Assembly: GCA_009731375.1 (NCBI GenBank)
Contig: BJOX01000155.1
Location: forward strand, 62,268-83,531
Source of the DNA: Paulinella micropora
Lineage: Eukaryota > Cercozoa > Imbricatea > Euglyphida
Length of the DNA: 21,264 nucleotides
Reading direction: 5' to 3'
The position numbers and the translations under genes are program-made. Below the pieces are notes generated by a model. The model was not told the origin of the DNA. It ran no database searches and saw nothing but the letters and a program-made list of their open reading frames with translations. Of this stretch, positions 1 to 9,717 are shown piece after piece (position 1 is the first letter of the stretch; every line of letters begins with the position of its first letter).

Positions 1-972
<972 letters not shown>

Positions 973-973
973 T

Positions 974-1021
974 GCGTAGATGATTCTGCCTGTGCTTGTT
1001 CTAACATTCACCCCCCAATAG
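974..1021 (+). repeat. Spacer B, copy 1
   Basis: A roughly 48-bp non-microsatellite island with the core CTAACATTCACC. It recurs at 1083, 1332, 1569 and 2607. This copy is the most diverged, reading CTGTGCTTGTT where the others read CTGTCCTTGCT, and it lacks the AGCCAGGTAACT end. It lies between TACC-type tracts. No function is recognised. Confidence 0.8.
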
Positions 1022-1082
1022 CTACCTACCTACCTACTTACCTACCTACTTACCTACCTATCCACCTACCTACCTATCTACC
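1022..1082. repeat. (TACC)n tract
   Basis: TACC/TACT tetramers between spacer B copies 1 and 2, with the pyrimidine-rich version on the plus strand. After copy 2 the polarity changes to GGTA. Confidence 0.9.
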
Positions 1083-1147
1083 TTTGAAGGTCGTTCCGCC
1101 TGTCCTTGCTCTAACATTTGCCCGCAAACAGCCAGGTAACTTTCCAT
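1083..1147 (+). repeat. Spacer B, copy 2
   Basis: It contains CCTGTCCTTGCTCTAACAT and ends in AGCCAGGTAACTTTCC. TACC lies on its left and GGTA on its right, so it sits at a strand switch of the microsatellite. Confidence 0.85.
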
Positions 1148-1331
1148 AGGTAGATAGGTAGGTAGGTAGGTGGGTAGGTGGGTAGAGAGTAAAGTAGCTA
1201 GGTAGGTAGGTAGGTAGGTAGGTGGTAAGGTAGGTAGGTAGGTAGGTAGGAAGGTAGGTAGGTAGGTAGGTAGGTAGTTAGCTAGGCAGGCAGGTAGATA
1301 GGCAGGTAGGTAGATAGATAGATATAGATAG
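1148..1331. repeat. (GGTA)n tract
   Basis: Tetramer GGTA with GGTG, GGCA and GATA variants. It is the reverse complement of the TACC tracts upstream. Together with 1022-1082 it could form an inverted-repeat stem around spacer B copy 2. Confidence 0.9.
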
Positions 1332-1392
1332 ATGTGCAGGTCATATTGCCTGTCCTTGCTCTAACATTCACCCCCAAACAGCCAGGTAACTA
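1332..1392 (+). repeat. Spacer B, copy 3
   Basis: This is the most complete uninterrupted copy. It reads TATTGCCTGTCCTTGCTCTA, then ACATTCACCCCCAAACAGCC, then AGGTAACT, with GGTA tetramers on both sides. The flanking GGTA blocks at 1148 and 1393 resemble each other in detail, including an internal AGAGAGTAAAGTA variant. The spacer plus tract therefore looks tandemly duplicated with a period of about 240 bp. Confidence 0.88.
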
Positions 1393-1568
1393 TAAATAGA
1401 TAGATAGGTAGGTAGGTAGGTGGGTAGGTAGGTAGAGAGTAAAGTAGGTAGGTAGGTAGGTAGGTAGGTAGGTAGGTAGGTGGTAAGGTAGGTAGGTGGG
1501 TAGGTAGGTGTGTGTTAGGTAGGCAGGCAGGAAGATAGGCAGGTAGGTAGATACATAGATACAGAAAG
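1393..1568. repeat. (GGTA)n tract, second copy
   Basis: It closely parallels 1148-1331. Both contain an AGAGAGTAAAGTA variant, a GGTGGTAAGG interruption and terminal GGCAGG/GATA variants. This supports block duplication of spacer plus microsatellite. Confidence 0.9.
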
Positions 1569-1885
<317 letters not shown>

Positions 1886-1953
1886 CTTTACCCACAGACT
1901 TCCTTGGTTGACGAAATCAGAAGCTCCTTTTTTCTGACATTAGTCGATATCTC
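1886..1953 (+). mobile_element. Element A, copy 1 (3' fragment)
   Basis: These 68 bp match the 3' end of interspersed element A: CTTTACCCACAGACTTCC through TTGGTTGACGAAATCAGAAG to GTCGATATCTC. The 5' part is missing and TCTA abuts its left edge. The right edge is exactly ATCTC followed by (ATCT)n, as in copies at 2460, 5496, 13162 (minus strand) and 17898. Confidence 0.85.
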
Positions 1954-2026
<73 letters not shown>

Positions 2027-2124
2027 CCTATCTATCTATCCATCCATCCATCCACATATCCATCGATCCATCATCGATCCATCAATCCATCCATCCATCC
2101 ATCCACCCATCCATCTGTCTGTCC

Positions 2125-2196
<72 letters not shown>

Positions 2197-2237
2197 CTCT
2201 CTCTCTTTCTCCTCCCCCCCCCCCCCCCCCCCCCCCC
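1954..2237. repeat. TCTA/TCCA microsatellite ending in a C homopolymer
   Basis: (ATCT)n starts at the element A terminus. It then passes through a TCCA-rich block near 2040-2125, more TCTA, a short CT run, and 24 consecutive C at 2214-2237 that run into the assembly gap. Confidence 0.93.
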
Positions 2238-2289
2238 NNNNNNNNNNNNNNNNNNNNNNNNNNNNNNNNNNNNNNNNNNNNNNNNNNNN
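2238..2289. other. Assembly gap (52 N)
   Basis: Unresolved bases follow a 24-C homopolymer. The sequence on the right resumes inside element A, so the missing bases probably hold its 5' part. Confidence 0.98.
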
Positions 2290-2460
2290 TATGGAACGAG
2301 CCCTGGCCCCGCCTGGTACTAGGGAGCTTTGGTATTGCCTGTATCAGTCCCTTCCGTGCAAACATCACGGCTTAGCTGGGCATCGGGTTAAACTTTACCC
2401 ACAGACTTCCTTGGTTGACGAAATCAGAAGCTCCTTTTTTCTGACAGTAGTCGATATCTC
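2290..2460 (+). mobile_element. Element A, copy 2 (5' end in gap)
   Basis: It starts at TATGGAACGAGCCCTGGCCC and continues to GATATCTC, matching the 3' third of the copies at 5026 and 17454. Small differences include GGGAGCTT for GGGAGGTT, AAACTTTACC for AATACTTTACC, and CAGTAG for CATTAG. The element ends at the fixed ATCTC|(ATCT)n boundary. Confidence 0.92.
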
Positions 2461-2606
<146 letters not shown>

Positions 2607-2642
2607 CCTAACATTCACTCCCAAACAGCCAGGTAACTGTCC

Positions 2643-2643
<1 letters not shown>
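2607..2643 (+). repeat. Spacer B, copy 5 (5' truncated)
   Basis: CCTAACATTCACTCCCAAAC followed by AGCCAGGTAACTGTCCA. The right boundary with TCTA is the same as in copy 4, and the left half has been lost into TCTA. Confidence 0.85.
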
Positions 2644-2722
<79 letters not shown>

Positions 2723-2733
2723 CTCTATCTATC

Positions 2734-2792
<59 letters not shown>
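2644..2792. repeat. (TCTA)n tract
   Basis: A tetramer tract with two TCTC variants near 2721-2735. It ends at an element C fragment. Confidence 0.95.
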
Positions 2793-2793
<1 letters not shown>

Positions 2794-2832
2794 CTCTCCA
2801 TTCCTAGATTGCCTTTTTCTTCAACGTCCTTC
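2793..2832 (+). mobile_element. Element C, copy 1 (fragment, truncated by gap)
   Basis: These 40 bp, from ACTCTCCATTCCTAGATTGC to CAACGTCCTTC, are identical to 20010-20049. There the same sequence lies just upstream of a splice-acceptor-like tract and the rest of element C. The continuation here is lost in the gap at 2833-2842. Confidence 0.8.
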
Positions 2833-2842
2833 NNNNNNNNNN
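2833..2842. other. Assembly gap (10 N)
   Basis: Ten N, probably a nominal gap size. The missing part of element C copy 1 could lie here. Confidence 0.97.
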
Positions 2843-2956
2843 GCTATCTATCTATCTACAAACTCACCTACCTACCTACTTACCTACCTACCTACCTACC
2901 TACCTACCTACCTACCTACCTACCTTCCTACCTACATCTCTCTTCCTTCAAACGTA
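2843..2956. repeat. TCTA then TACC tract
   Basis: A short TCTA run, then ACAAACTCACC, then (TACC)n. It ends in ATCTCTCTTCCTTCAAACG, a short unique junction before the ACAT arm. Confidence 0.9.
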
Positions 2957-3172
2957 CATACATACATACACACACATACATACATGCATACACACACATA
3001 CATACATACATACATACATACATACATACATACAAACATATATATATATACATACATACATACATACATGCATACATACATACATACATACATACATACA
3101 TACATACAAATATACATACATACACACATACATACATACATACATACATACATACATACATACGTACATACA
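2957..3172 (+). repeat. (ACAT)n arm of an inverted microsatellite
   Basis: ACAT tetramer with CACA, TGCA and TATATA variants. It is the left arm of an inverted repeat whose right arm is the (ATGT)n tract starting at 3213. About 40 bp of unique sequence separates the arms, including GCAGCTCTGATCTCTGCC. Confidence 0.93.
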
Positions 3173-3212
3173 TAGGCAGCTCTGATCTCTGCCTGTCCCC
3201 TCGAGTCCCAGG

Positions 3213-3599
3213 TATGTATGTATGTATGTATGTATGTGTGTATGTATGTATGTATGAATGTATGTATGCATGTATGTATGTATGTATGTATGTATGTATG
3301 TACGTATGAATTTATGAATGTCTGTCTGTCTGTATGTATGTATGTATGTATGTATGTATGCATGTATGTATGTATGCATGTATGTATGTATGCATGTATG
3401 TATGTATGTATGTATGTATGTATGTATATGCATGCGTGCATGAATGTATGTAATGTATGTATGTATGAATGTATGTATGAATGTATGTATGCATGCATGT
3501 ATGTATGTGTTCATGTATTCATGTATGTATGTATGTATGTATGTATGTATGCATGCATGTATGCATGTATGTATGTGCATGCGTGCATGTATGTGTATG

Positions 3600-3633
<34 letters not shown>

Positions 3634-3726
3634 TGTATGCATTTATGTATGCATGTATGTATGTATTTATGTATTTATGCATGTATGTATGTATGTATTT
3701 ATGTATGTATGTATGTATGTATGTAT
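3213..3726 (-). repeat. (ATGT)n arm of an inverted microsatellite
   Basis: Over 500 bp of ATGT with TGCA, TTTA and GAAT variants. It is the reverse complement of the ACAT arm. Met-Tyr-Val-Cys frames here follow from the repeat unit. The right end changes to TATTTTTTAGAGGCTCC. Confidence 0.93.
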
Positions 3727-3780
3727 TTTTTAGAGGCTCCGTCACTACGAGCAAGTGGCATGCTCGCTTACGCTGTCTCT
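3727..3780. other. Short unique stretch
   Basis: It reads AGAGGCTCCGTCACTACGAG and then a short hairpin-capable GAGCA...TGCTC. No match elsewhere in the window was found. I see no gene. Confidence 0.5.
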
Positions 3781-4070
3781 TCCTCGTCCTCCTCCTCCTC
3801 CTCCTTCTCCTCCTCCACCTCACCCCCACTCGGCGTTGCGCATAGACTCGAGCACGACATACCAATCTCAAACCTTCCGGTAACACTTTCCTCCTCCTCT
3901 TCCTTCTCCTCCTCATCCTCCTCATCATCATCATCATCATCATCCTCCTCCTCCTCATCATCATCATCCTCCTCCTCCTCCTCCTCCTCCTCATCATCAT
4001 CATCATCATCATCATCCTCCTCCTCCTCCTCCTCCTCATCATCATCATCATCATCCTCCTCCTCCTCGTT
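3781..4070. repeat. (TCC)n/(TCA)n trinucleotide tract with unique insert
   Basis: TCC triplets at about 3781-3822, then unique sequence including CACTCGGCGTTGCGCATAGA, then alternating TCC and TCA blocks from 3889 to 4067. The plus strand can read poly-Ser and the minus strand poly-Arg/Met. It is strongly pyrimidine-biased, so triplex (H-DNA) potential exists. It leads directly into satellite S. Confidence 0.9.
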
Positions 4071-4089
4071 TCCTTGGCTCGCTTGTCTT

Positions 4090-4573
4090 CCTCACCGCAC
4101 AATGCTCGACACGAACGAGGTACTTTTTTCTCTTACTACGCAATCCTCGAGGTACCTTTTTTTCTCTCACTGCACAATGCTCGACATGATCGAGGTCCCT
4201 TTTTTCTCTCACTGCTCAATGCTCGACACGAACGAGGTATCTTTTTCTCTCACTACACAATCCTCGAGGTACCTTTATTTTCTCTTACACTGCACAATGC
4301 TCGACACGAACGAGGTCCCTTTTTTTCCATCACTGCACAATGCTCGACACGAGGTATCTTTTCCCCTCACTACACAATCCTCGAGGTACCTTCTTTTCTC
4401 TCACTGCACGATCGAGGTATCTTTTTCTCTCACTACACAATCCTCGAGGTACCTTTTTTCCCCTCACTGCACAATGCTCGACACGATCGAGGTATCTTTT
4501 TTTCTCGCACTGCACAATGCTCGACACGAACGAGGTATTTTTTTCTTCAATCTATATCTAGGCTTATTCCTTT
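4090..4573 (+). repeat. Satellite S, array 1 (alternating long and short monomers)
   Basis: About a dozen monomers of two related types. The long one, about 42 bp, reads CTCACTGCACAATGCTCGAC then ACGAACGAGGTATC and a T-rich tail. The short one, about 33 bp, reads CTCACTACACAATCCTCGAG then GTACC and a T-rich tail. They alternate roughly L-S-L-L-S-L-L-S-L-S-L-L, and some long units carry internal deletions. The array leaves through a fixed tail, TTCAATCTATATCTAGGC then TTATTCCTTTA, into (TCTA)n. The same tail ends arrays 2 and 3. Confidence 0.93.
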
Positions 4574-4623
4574 ATCTATCTATCTATCTATCTGTCTATC
4601 TATCTATCTATGCATCTATCTAT

Positions 4624-4703
<80 letters not shown>
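4574..4703. repeat. (TCTA)n tract within the satellite S unit
   Basis: Tetramers with single TCTG, TGCA and TTTA variants between satellite arrays 1 and 2. It ends at the fixed junction TATCACGAACGAGG. Confidence 0.95.
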
Positions 4704-4704
<1 letters not shown>

Positions 4705-4943
4705 ACGAACGAGGTACCTTTTTTGCCCTCACTGTACAATGCTCAACACGGACGAGGTATCTTTTTCTCTCACTACACAATCCTCGAGATACCTTTTTTT
4801 CTCTCACCGCACAAAGCTCGACACGATCGAGGTATCTTTTTCTCGCACCACACAATCCTCGAGGTACCTTTTTTTCCCCTCACTGCACAATGCTCGACAC
4901 GAACGAGGTATTTTTTCTTCAATCTATATCTAGGCTTATTCCT

Positions 4944-4945
<2 letters not shown>
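4704..4945 (+). repeat. Satellite S, array 2
   Basis: It starts mid-monomer at CACGAACGAGGTACC, then runs L, S, L, S, L and the TTCAATCTATATCTAGGC tail. The first full long unit has the diagnostic variant CTCAACACGGACGAGG, which is also in the same position in array 3. Arrays 2 and 3 are therefore copies of one higher-order unit. Confidence 0.93.

Positions 4946-5025
<80 letters not shown>
4946..5025. repeat. (TCTA)n tract
   Basis: A tetramer tract between satellite array 2 and the 5' edge of element A copy 3. Confidence 0.95.
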
Positions 5026-5496
5026 GTTTTTTTTGAAATGGGTGCCATCTGTCGACAGACAGAGAAGTAGGGGATGGTGTGGGTGTGCTGGGCCCGTGGT
5101 GGGGTGCCTTATGTGTGCCTAGCCATACGCCTATAAGTCACATGCCGAAATAGCGACGGGAAGCACAATCCTGTTCCCTCAGGGTGCCCTTTCTCGCTTG
5201 TTGAGCCCGGAATAAAACCCACAGTGCTCTGTCGGTTTATACTAGACTGTGAACAGTCTCGAAACTCCATCTGCTTACTTGGTCCTCTGTAATGGAGGTG
5301 GGAGCTCGTTCTGCAAGGGGCGCTTATGGAACGAGCCCTGGCCCCGCCTGGTACTAGGGAGGTTTGGTATCGCCTGTATCAGTCCCTTCCGTGCAAACAT
5401 CACGGCTTAGCTGGGCATCGGGTTAATACTTTACCCACAGACTTCCTTGGTTGACGAAATCAGAAGCTCCTTTTTTCTGACATTAGTCGATATCTC
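5026..5496 (+). mobile_element. Element A, copy 3 (nearly full length)
   Basis: These 471 bp start at GTTTTTTTTGAAATGGGTGC and end at CGATATCTC. Compared with copy 5 (507 bp, minus strand) it lacks only about 35 bp of the 5' end, GGCCACTTGAGG to CTTGG. Internal landmarks are GCCATCTGTCGACAGACAGA, GGAATAAAACCC (an AATAAA sequence), an imperfect inverted repeat ACTGT...ACAGT, and TGGGCATCGGGTTA. No frame is open along its length, so it looks non-autonomous. TCTA on both sides hides any target duplication. It could be a solo LTR, a SINE-like element or a MITE; I cannot decide. Confidence 0.88.

Positions 5497-5562
<66 letters not shown>
5497..5562. repeat. (TCTA)n tract
   Basis: It begins at the ATCTC terminus of element A copy 3 and ends at the fixed satellite junction TATCACGAACGAGG. 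Confidence 0.95.
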
Positions 5563-5563
<1 letters not shown>

Positions 5564-5801
5564 ACGAACGAGGTGCCTTTTTTCCCCTCACTGCACAATG
5601 CTCAACACGGACGAGGTATCTTTTCCCCTCACTACACAATCCTCGAGGTACTTTTTTTTCCCTCACTGCACAATGCTCGACACGATCGAGGTATCTTTTT
5701 CTCTCACTACACAATCCTCGAGGTACCTTTTTTTCTCTCACTGCACAATGCTCGACATGAACGAGGTATTTTTTCTTCAATCTATATCTAGGCTTATTCC
5801 T

Positions 5802-5803
<2 letters not shown>
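5563..5803 (+). repeat. Satellite S, array 3
   Basis: It has the same composition, order and boundaries as array 2: half unit, L with CTCAACACGGACGAGG, S, L, S, L, then the TTCAATCTATATCTAGGC tail into TCTA. Scattered substitutions separate the two arrays. Confidence 0.93.
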
Positions 5804-5899
<96 letters not shown>

Positions 5900-5901
5900 C
5901 T
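5804..5901. repeat. (TCTA)n tract
   Basis: A near-perfect tetramer between satellite arrays 3 and 4, with a terminal TCTC variant. Confidence 0.95.
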
Positions 5902-6230
5902 CACGAACGAGGTACTATCTATCACGAACGAGGTACCTGTTTTTCCCTCACTGCACAATGCTCGACACGCACGTGGTAAGGGCAAATGAAAAATTTCGGC
6001 CACCTCAAATTTTGGCAAAAAAAAAAACGTATCTTGCGGTGAAAAGACTAGGGAAGAATTCCGGCCACCCAAAGTTTTGTGCAAAAACAACGTATTCTGC
6101 GGTAAAAAATCACTGGCCGAAATATTTCCTGAACGAATTTTTCACTTGTCTTTGTTTTTTTGTCTCACTGCACAATCTTCGACACGAACAAGGTATCTTT
6201 TTCCTACAATCTATTTCTATATACCTTTAT

Positions 6231-6233
<3 letters not shown>
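5902..6233 (+). repeat. Satellite S, array 4 (interrupted)
   Basis: It starts with two copies of TCACGAACGAGGTAC at 5901-5915 and 5922-5936, then has one long monomer. About 175 bp of unrelated sequence follow (feature 5981-6150). The array resumes near 6165 with a diverged long monomer, TCACTGCACAATCTTCGACA, and a diverged tail, CCTACAATCTATTTCTATA, into TCTA. It is the most decayed of the four arrays. Confidence 0.85.
5981..6150. mobile_element. Candidate small inverted-repeat element (K) inside satellite S
   Basis: The outer ends are imperfect inverted repeats: GCAAATGAAAAATTT at 5983-5997 against AATTTTTCACTTGTC at 6136-6150. Inner ends carry TTTCGGCCA (5994-6002) against TGGCCGAAA (6114-6122). 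Inside is a diverged tandem duplication with a period of about 65 bp: AATTTCGGCCACC at 5992 and AATTCCGGCCACC at 6057, each followed by an A-rich run, then CGTAT, CTGCGGT or TTGCGGT, and AAAA. No target duplication is clear. It may instead be degenerate satellite. Confidence 0.4.
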
Positions 6234-6475
<242 letters not shown>

Positions 6476-6649
6476 GATATAGAGATAGAGCATCTATATT
6501 TATACTAATATCTACATGGTTATCTGTAGGTTGAAGGGTGGAGAGAAAGAGCGAGGGGTAGAAGAAGTATATTTCTCGAGGAGAAGAAGAGGAAGAGAAG
6601 TGGGAAAAGGGGAGGAGGAGGAGGAGAAGAAAACGCGTCCGGAAACGAG
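6476..6649. other. Purine-rich single-copy stretch
   Basis: AT-rich at first (ATCTATATTTATACTAATA), then strongly purine-rich with GAGAAGAAGAGG and GGAGGAGGAGG runs. The frame of the following ORF is open from about 6530 and would read as a Gly/Glu-rich stretch. No promoter motif is recognisable. Confidence 0.5.
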
Positions 6650-6952
6650 ATGCAGAGACATCATCAACTACAACCACAACAACCACAACAACCACAACAG
6701 CCACAGCAACATCACCACCACCACCAACAACAGCAAGCGCAGCAGCAATCCCACCAACTCCTCGACCCATCTTCCTGGAAGCTTACCCTCATCTCCTCCC
6801 CACGAGACCTTCCCCCTTTCCCAGCCGAAGTTCTCAAGGCCCCTTACGCAAAAACGCTTACATTGGCAACTGAAGAGCTTAAAGCAGAAGTGGAGGGGTA
6901 CTTCCAGCCGCCAGCGCCAAGTGGCCAGAATGAAGCAACAAGGTCGACCTAG
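6650..6952 (+). CDS. Possible small coding region or exon, Gln/His-rich N-terminus
   Basis: The frame runs from ATG at 6650 to TAG at 6950-6952, 100 codons. Residues 1-36 are low complexity: Gln-Pro-Gln repeats, then a His run and a Gln run, from a CAA/CAC/CAG stretch. Residues 37-100 have normal composition with Trp, Lys, Leu and Phe (for example SSWKLTLISSPRDLPPFPAE), unlike the tetramer-derived frames elsewhere. The frame is open upstream to about 6530, so 6650 is only the first ATG and the true start, or an upstream intron, is unknown. A shifted frame is also open over most of the region, which weakens the case. The stop falls just before CTAGCTAGC and the TCTA tract. I do not recognise the protein. 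It may be an exon, a gene remnant or chance. Confidence 0.3.
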   Translation: MQRHHQLQPQQPQQPQQPQQHHHHHQQQQAQQQSHQLLDPSSWKLTLISSPRDLPPFPAEVLKAPYAKTLTLATEELKAEVEGYFQPPAPSGQNEATRST

Positions 6953-6981
6953 CTAGCTATCTAACTATCTAGCTATCTATC

Positions 6982-7071
<90 letters not shown>

Positions 7072-7074
7072 CTC

Positions 7075-7152
<78 letters not shown>
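6953..7152. repeat. (TCTA)n tract
   Basis: It starts as imperfect CTAG/CTAT tetramers after the stop codon, then becomes near-perfect TCTA with one TCTC variant block near 7070, up to element A. Confidence 0.93.
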
Positions 7153-7154
<2 letters not shown>

Positions 7155-7203
7155 GGTTGACGAAATCAGAAGCTCCTTTTTTCTGACATTAGTCGATATT
7201 TCA
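7153..7203 (+). mobile_element. Element A, copy 4a (3' end)
   Basis: TTGGTTGACGAAATCAGAAG through GATATTTC. Unlike other copies it does not run into (ATCT)n. It reads TTTCATCAGTTGATC and about 38 bp later meets the 5' end of a second element A copy. Here the 3' flank is non-microsatellite, which may show what lies beyond the element in its unexpanded form. Confidence 0.8.
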
Positions 7204-7241
7204 TCAGTTGATCTTATCACTTACTCTACGGAATGAACCAA

Positions 7242-7370
7242 GGCCACTTGAGGTGTCACTGACCCCCTCTTGGGCTTGATTTTTTGAAATGGGTGCCATC
7301 TGTCGACAGACAGAGAATTAGGGGATGGTGTGGGTGTGCTGGGCCCGTGGTGGGGTGCCTTATGTGTGCC
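7242..7370 (+). mobile_element. Element A, copy 4b (5' end, runs into gap)
   Basis: GGCCACTTGAGGTGTCACTG then GGGCTTGATTTTTTGAAATG to TATGTGTGCC, matching the 5' end of the minus-strand copy at 13162-13668. With 7153-7203 it forms a head-to-tail junction with a linker of about 38 bp (7204-7241). The rest lies in the gap. Confidence 0.85.
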
Positions 7371-8089
7371 NNNNNNNNNNNNNNNNNNNNNNNNNNNNNN
7401 NNNNNNNNNNNNNNNNNNNNNNNNNNNNNNNNNNNNNNNNNNNNNNNNNNNNNNNNNNNNNNNNNNNNNNNNNNNNNNNNNNNNNNNNNNNNNNNNNNNN
7501 NNNNNNNNNNNNNNNNNNNNNNNNNNNNNNNNNNNNNNNNNNNNNNNNNNNNNNNNNNNNNNNNNNNNNNNNNNNNNNNNNNNNNNNNNNNNNNNNNNNN
7601 NNNNNNNNNNNNNNNNNNNNNNNNNNNNNNNNNNNNNNNNNNNNNNNNNNNNNNNNNNNNNNNNNNNNNNNNNNNNNNNNNNNNNNNNNNNNNNNNNNNN
7701 NNNNNNNNNNNNNNNNNNNNNNNNNNNNNNNNNNNNNNNNNNNNNNNNNNNNNNNNNNNNNNNNNNNNNNNNNNNNNNNNNNNNNNNNNNNNNNNNNNNN
7801 NNNNNNNNNNNNNNNNNNNNNNNNNNNNNNNNNNNNNNNNNNNNNNNNNNNNNNNNNNNNNNNNNNNNNNNNNNNNNNNNNNNNNNNNNNNNNNNNNNNN
7901 NNNNNNNNNNNNNNNNNNNNNNNNNNNNNNNNNNNNNNNNNNNNNNNNNNNNNNNNNNNNNNNNNNNNNNNNNNNNNNNNNNNNNNNNNNNNNNNNNNNN
8001 NNNNNNNNNNNNNNNNNNNNNNNNNNNNNNNNNNNNNNNNNNNNNNNNNNNNNNNNNNNNNNNNNNNNNNNNNNNNNNNNNNNNNNNNN
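7371..8089. other. Assembly gap (719 N)
   Basis: Unresolved. The left flank is inside element A, which would need about 350 bp more. The right flank is a poly(A) run. Confidence 0.98.

Positions 8090-8118
<29 letters not shown>
8090..8118. repeat. A homopolymer (29 A) at gap edge
   Basis: 29 consecutive A follow the gap. It could be the tail of a retrotransposed sequence hidden in the gap, or a homopolymer that stopped the assembly. The sequence alone does not decide. Confidence 0.9.
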
Positions 8119-8124
<6 letters not shown>

Positions 8125-8264
8125 ATATGAATAAATAAAGAAAGTTATTGTGTGTGTACGCGTGTCATGTACCAAGGGTAGTAGAAGTGGTTAGGGTTAT
8201 CTTCATGTACATGCCAGTACAGCGCAATCATCGCCTCGATGCCCTACCAACACCAGCCAACACA
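8119..8264. other. Single-copy stretch without recognisable gene
   Basis: GTAAATATATGAATAAATAAAG, a short GT run, then mixed sequence including AAGGGTAGTAGAAGTGGTTA and TCGCCTCGATGCCCTACC up to the TCTA tract. No reading frame independent of TCTA and no repeat partner in this window. Confidence 0.5.
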
Positions 8265-8599
<335 letters not shown>

Positions 8600-8637
8600 G
8601 TTCGTCTCAAACAGCCTGGGTAGAAGCGGAAGTGCCC
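8600..8637 (+). repeat. Spacer D, copy 1
   Basis: GTTCGTCTCAAACAGCCTGG then GTAGAAGCGGAAGTGCCC. It shares GGTAGAAGCGGA(A/G)GT with copies at 8850, 9129 and 9604. Confidence 0.85.
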
Positions 8638-8710
<73 letters not shown>

Positions 8711-8782
8711 TTATCTATTTATCTATTTATCTATCTATCTATCTACCTACCTACCTACCTACCTACCTACCTACCTACCTAC

Positions 8783-8849
<67 letters not shown>
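8638..8849. repeat. TCTA with internal TACC block
   Basis: TCTA, then TTTA variants, then a homogeneous TACC block at about 8744-8784, then TCTA again up to spacer D copy 2. Confidence 0.95.
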
Positions 8850-8850
<1 letters not shown>

Positions 8851-8884
8851 AGAAGCGTAGGTCCCCGGGTACGTGCGTGTGGCT
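8850..8884 (+). repeat. Spacer D, copy 2 (5' truncated)
   Basis: TAGAAGCGTAGGTCCCCGGG then TACGTGCGTGTGGC. The left half is missing and TCTA joins directly at TAGAAGCG. Confidence 0.85.
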
Positions 8885-9603
<719 letters not shown>

Positions 9604-9665
9604 TTTCCTAGTACGGTTTGGGTAGAAGCGGAGGTCCCCGGGTACGTACAGTCGGCGCTGTGGGA
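9604..9665 (+). repeat. Spacer D, copy 4 (longest)
   Basis: TTCCTAGTACGGTTTGGGTA, then GAAGCGGAGGTCCCCGGGTA, then CGTACAGTCGGCGCTGTGGG. It reaches further right than the other copies, so the rest of the ancestral spacer may continue towards 9668. Confidence 0.85.
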
Positions 9666-9717
9666 GGTCATACATACATACATACACGCACACACATATA
9701 CACAAAAACATACACAC
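9666..9717. repeat. Short ACAT/CA tract
   Basis: GAGGTCATACATACATACAT then mixed CA/ATA. It separates spacer D from the minisatellite-bearing element. Confidence 0.85.

Noticed and set aside
2948-4102. A 384-codon minus-strand frame with Arg/Met and Thr-Tyr-Ile-His stretches
   Set aside because: It is a translation of triplet and ACAT/ATGT repeats plus the short unique joins. Several other frames over the same bases are equally open.
4074-5070. Protein encoded across satellite S
   Set aside because: All three plus-strand frames are partly open and read the same satellite and TCTA repeats. Monomer length differences shift the frame.
5026-5496. tRNA-derived SINE head in element A
   Set aside because: I looked for A-box and B-box-like promoter motifs and a cloverleaf at the 5' end and could not support one. 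The class of element A is left open.
7284-8175. Open frames on both strands across 7371-8089
   Set aside because: They are runs of N translated as unknown residues.
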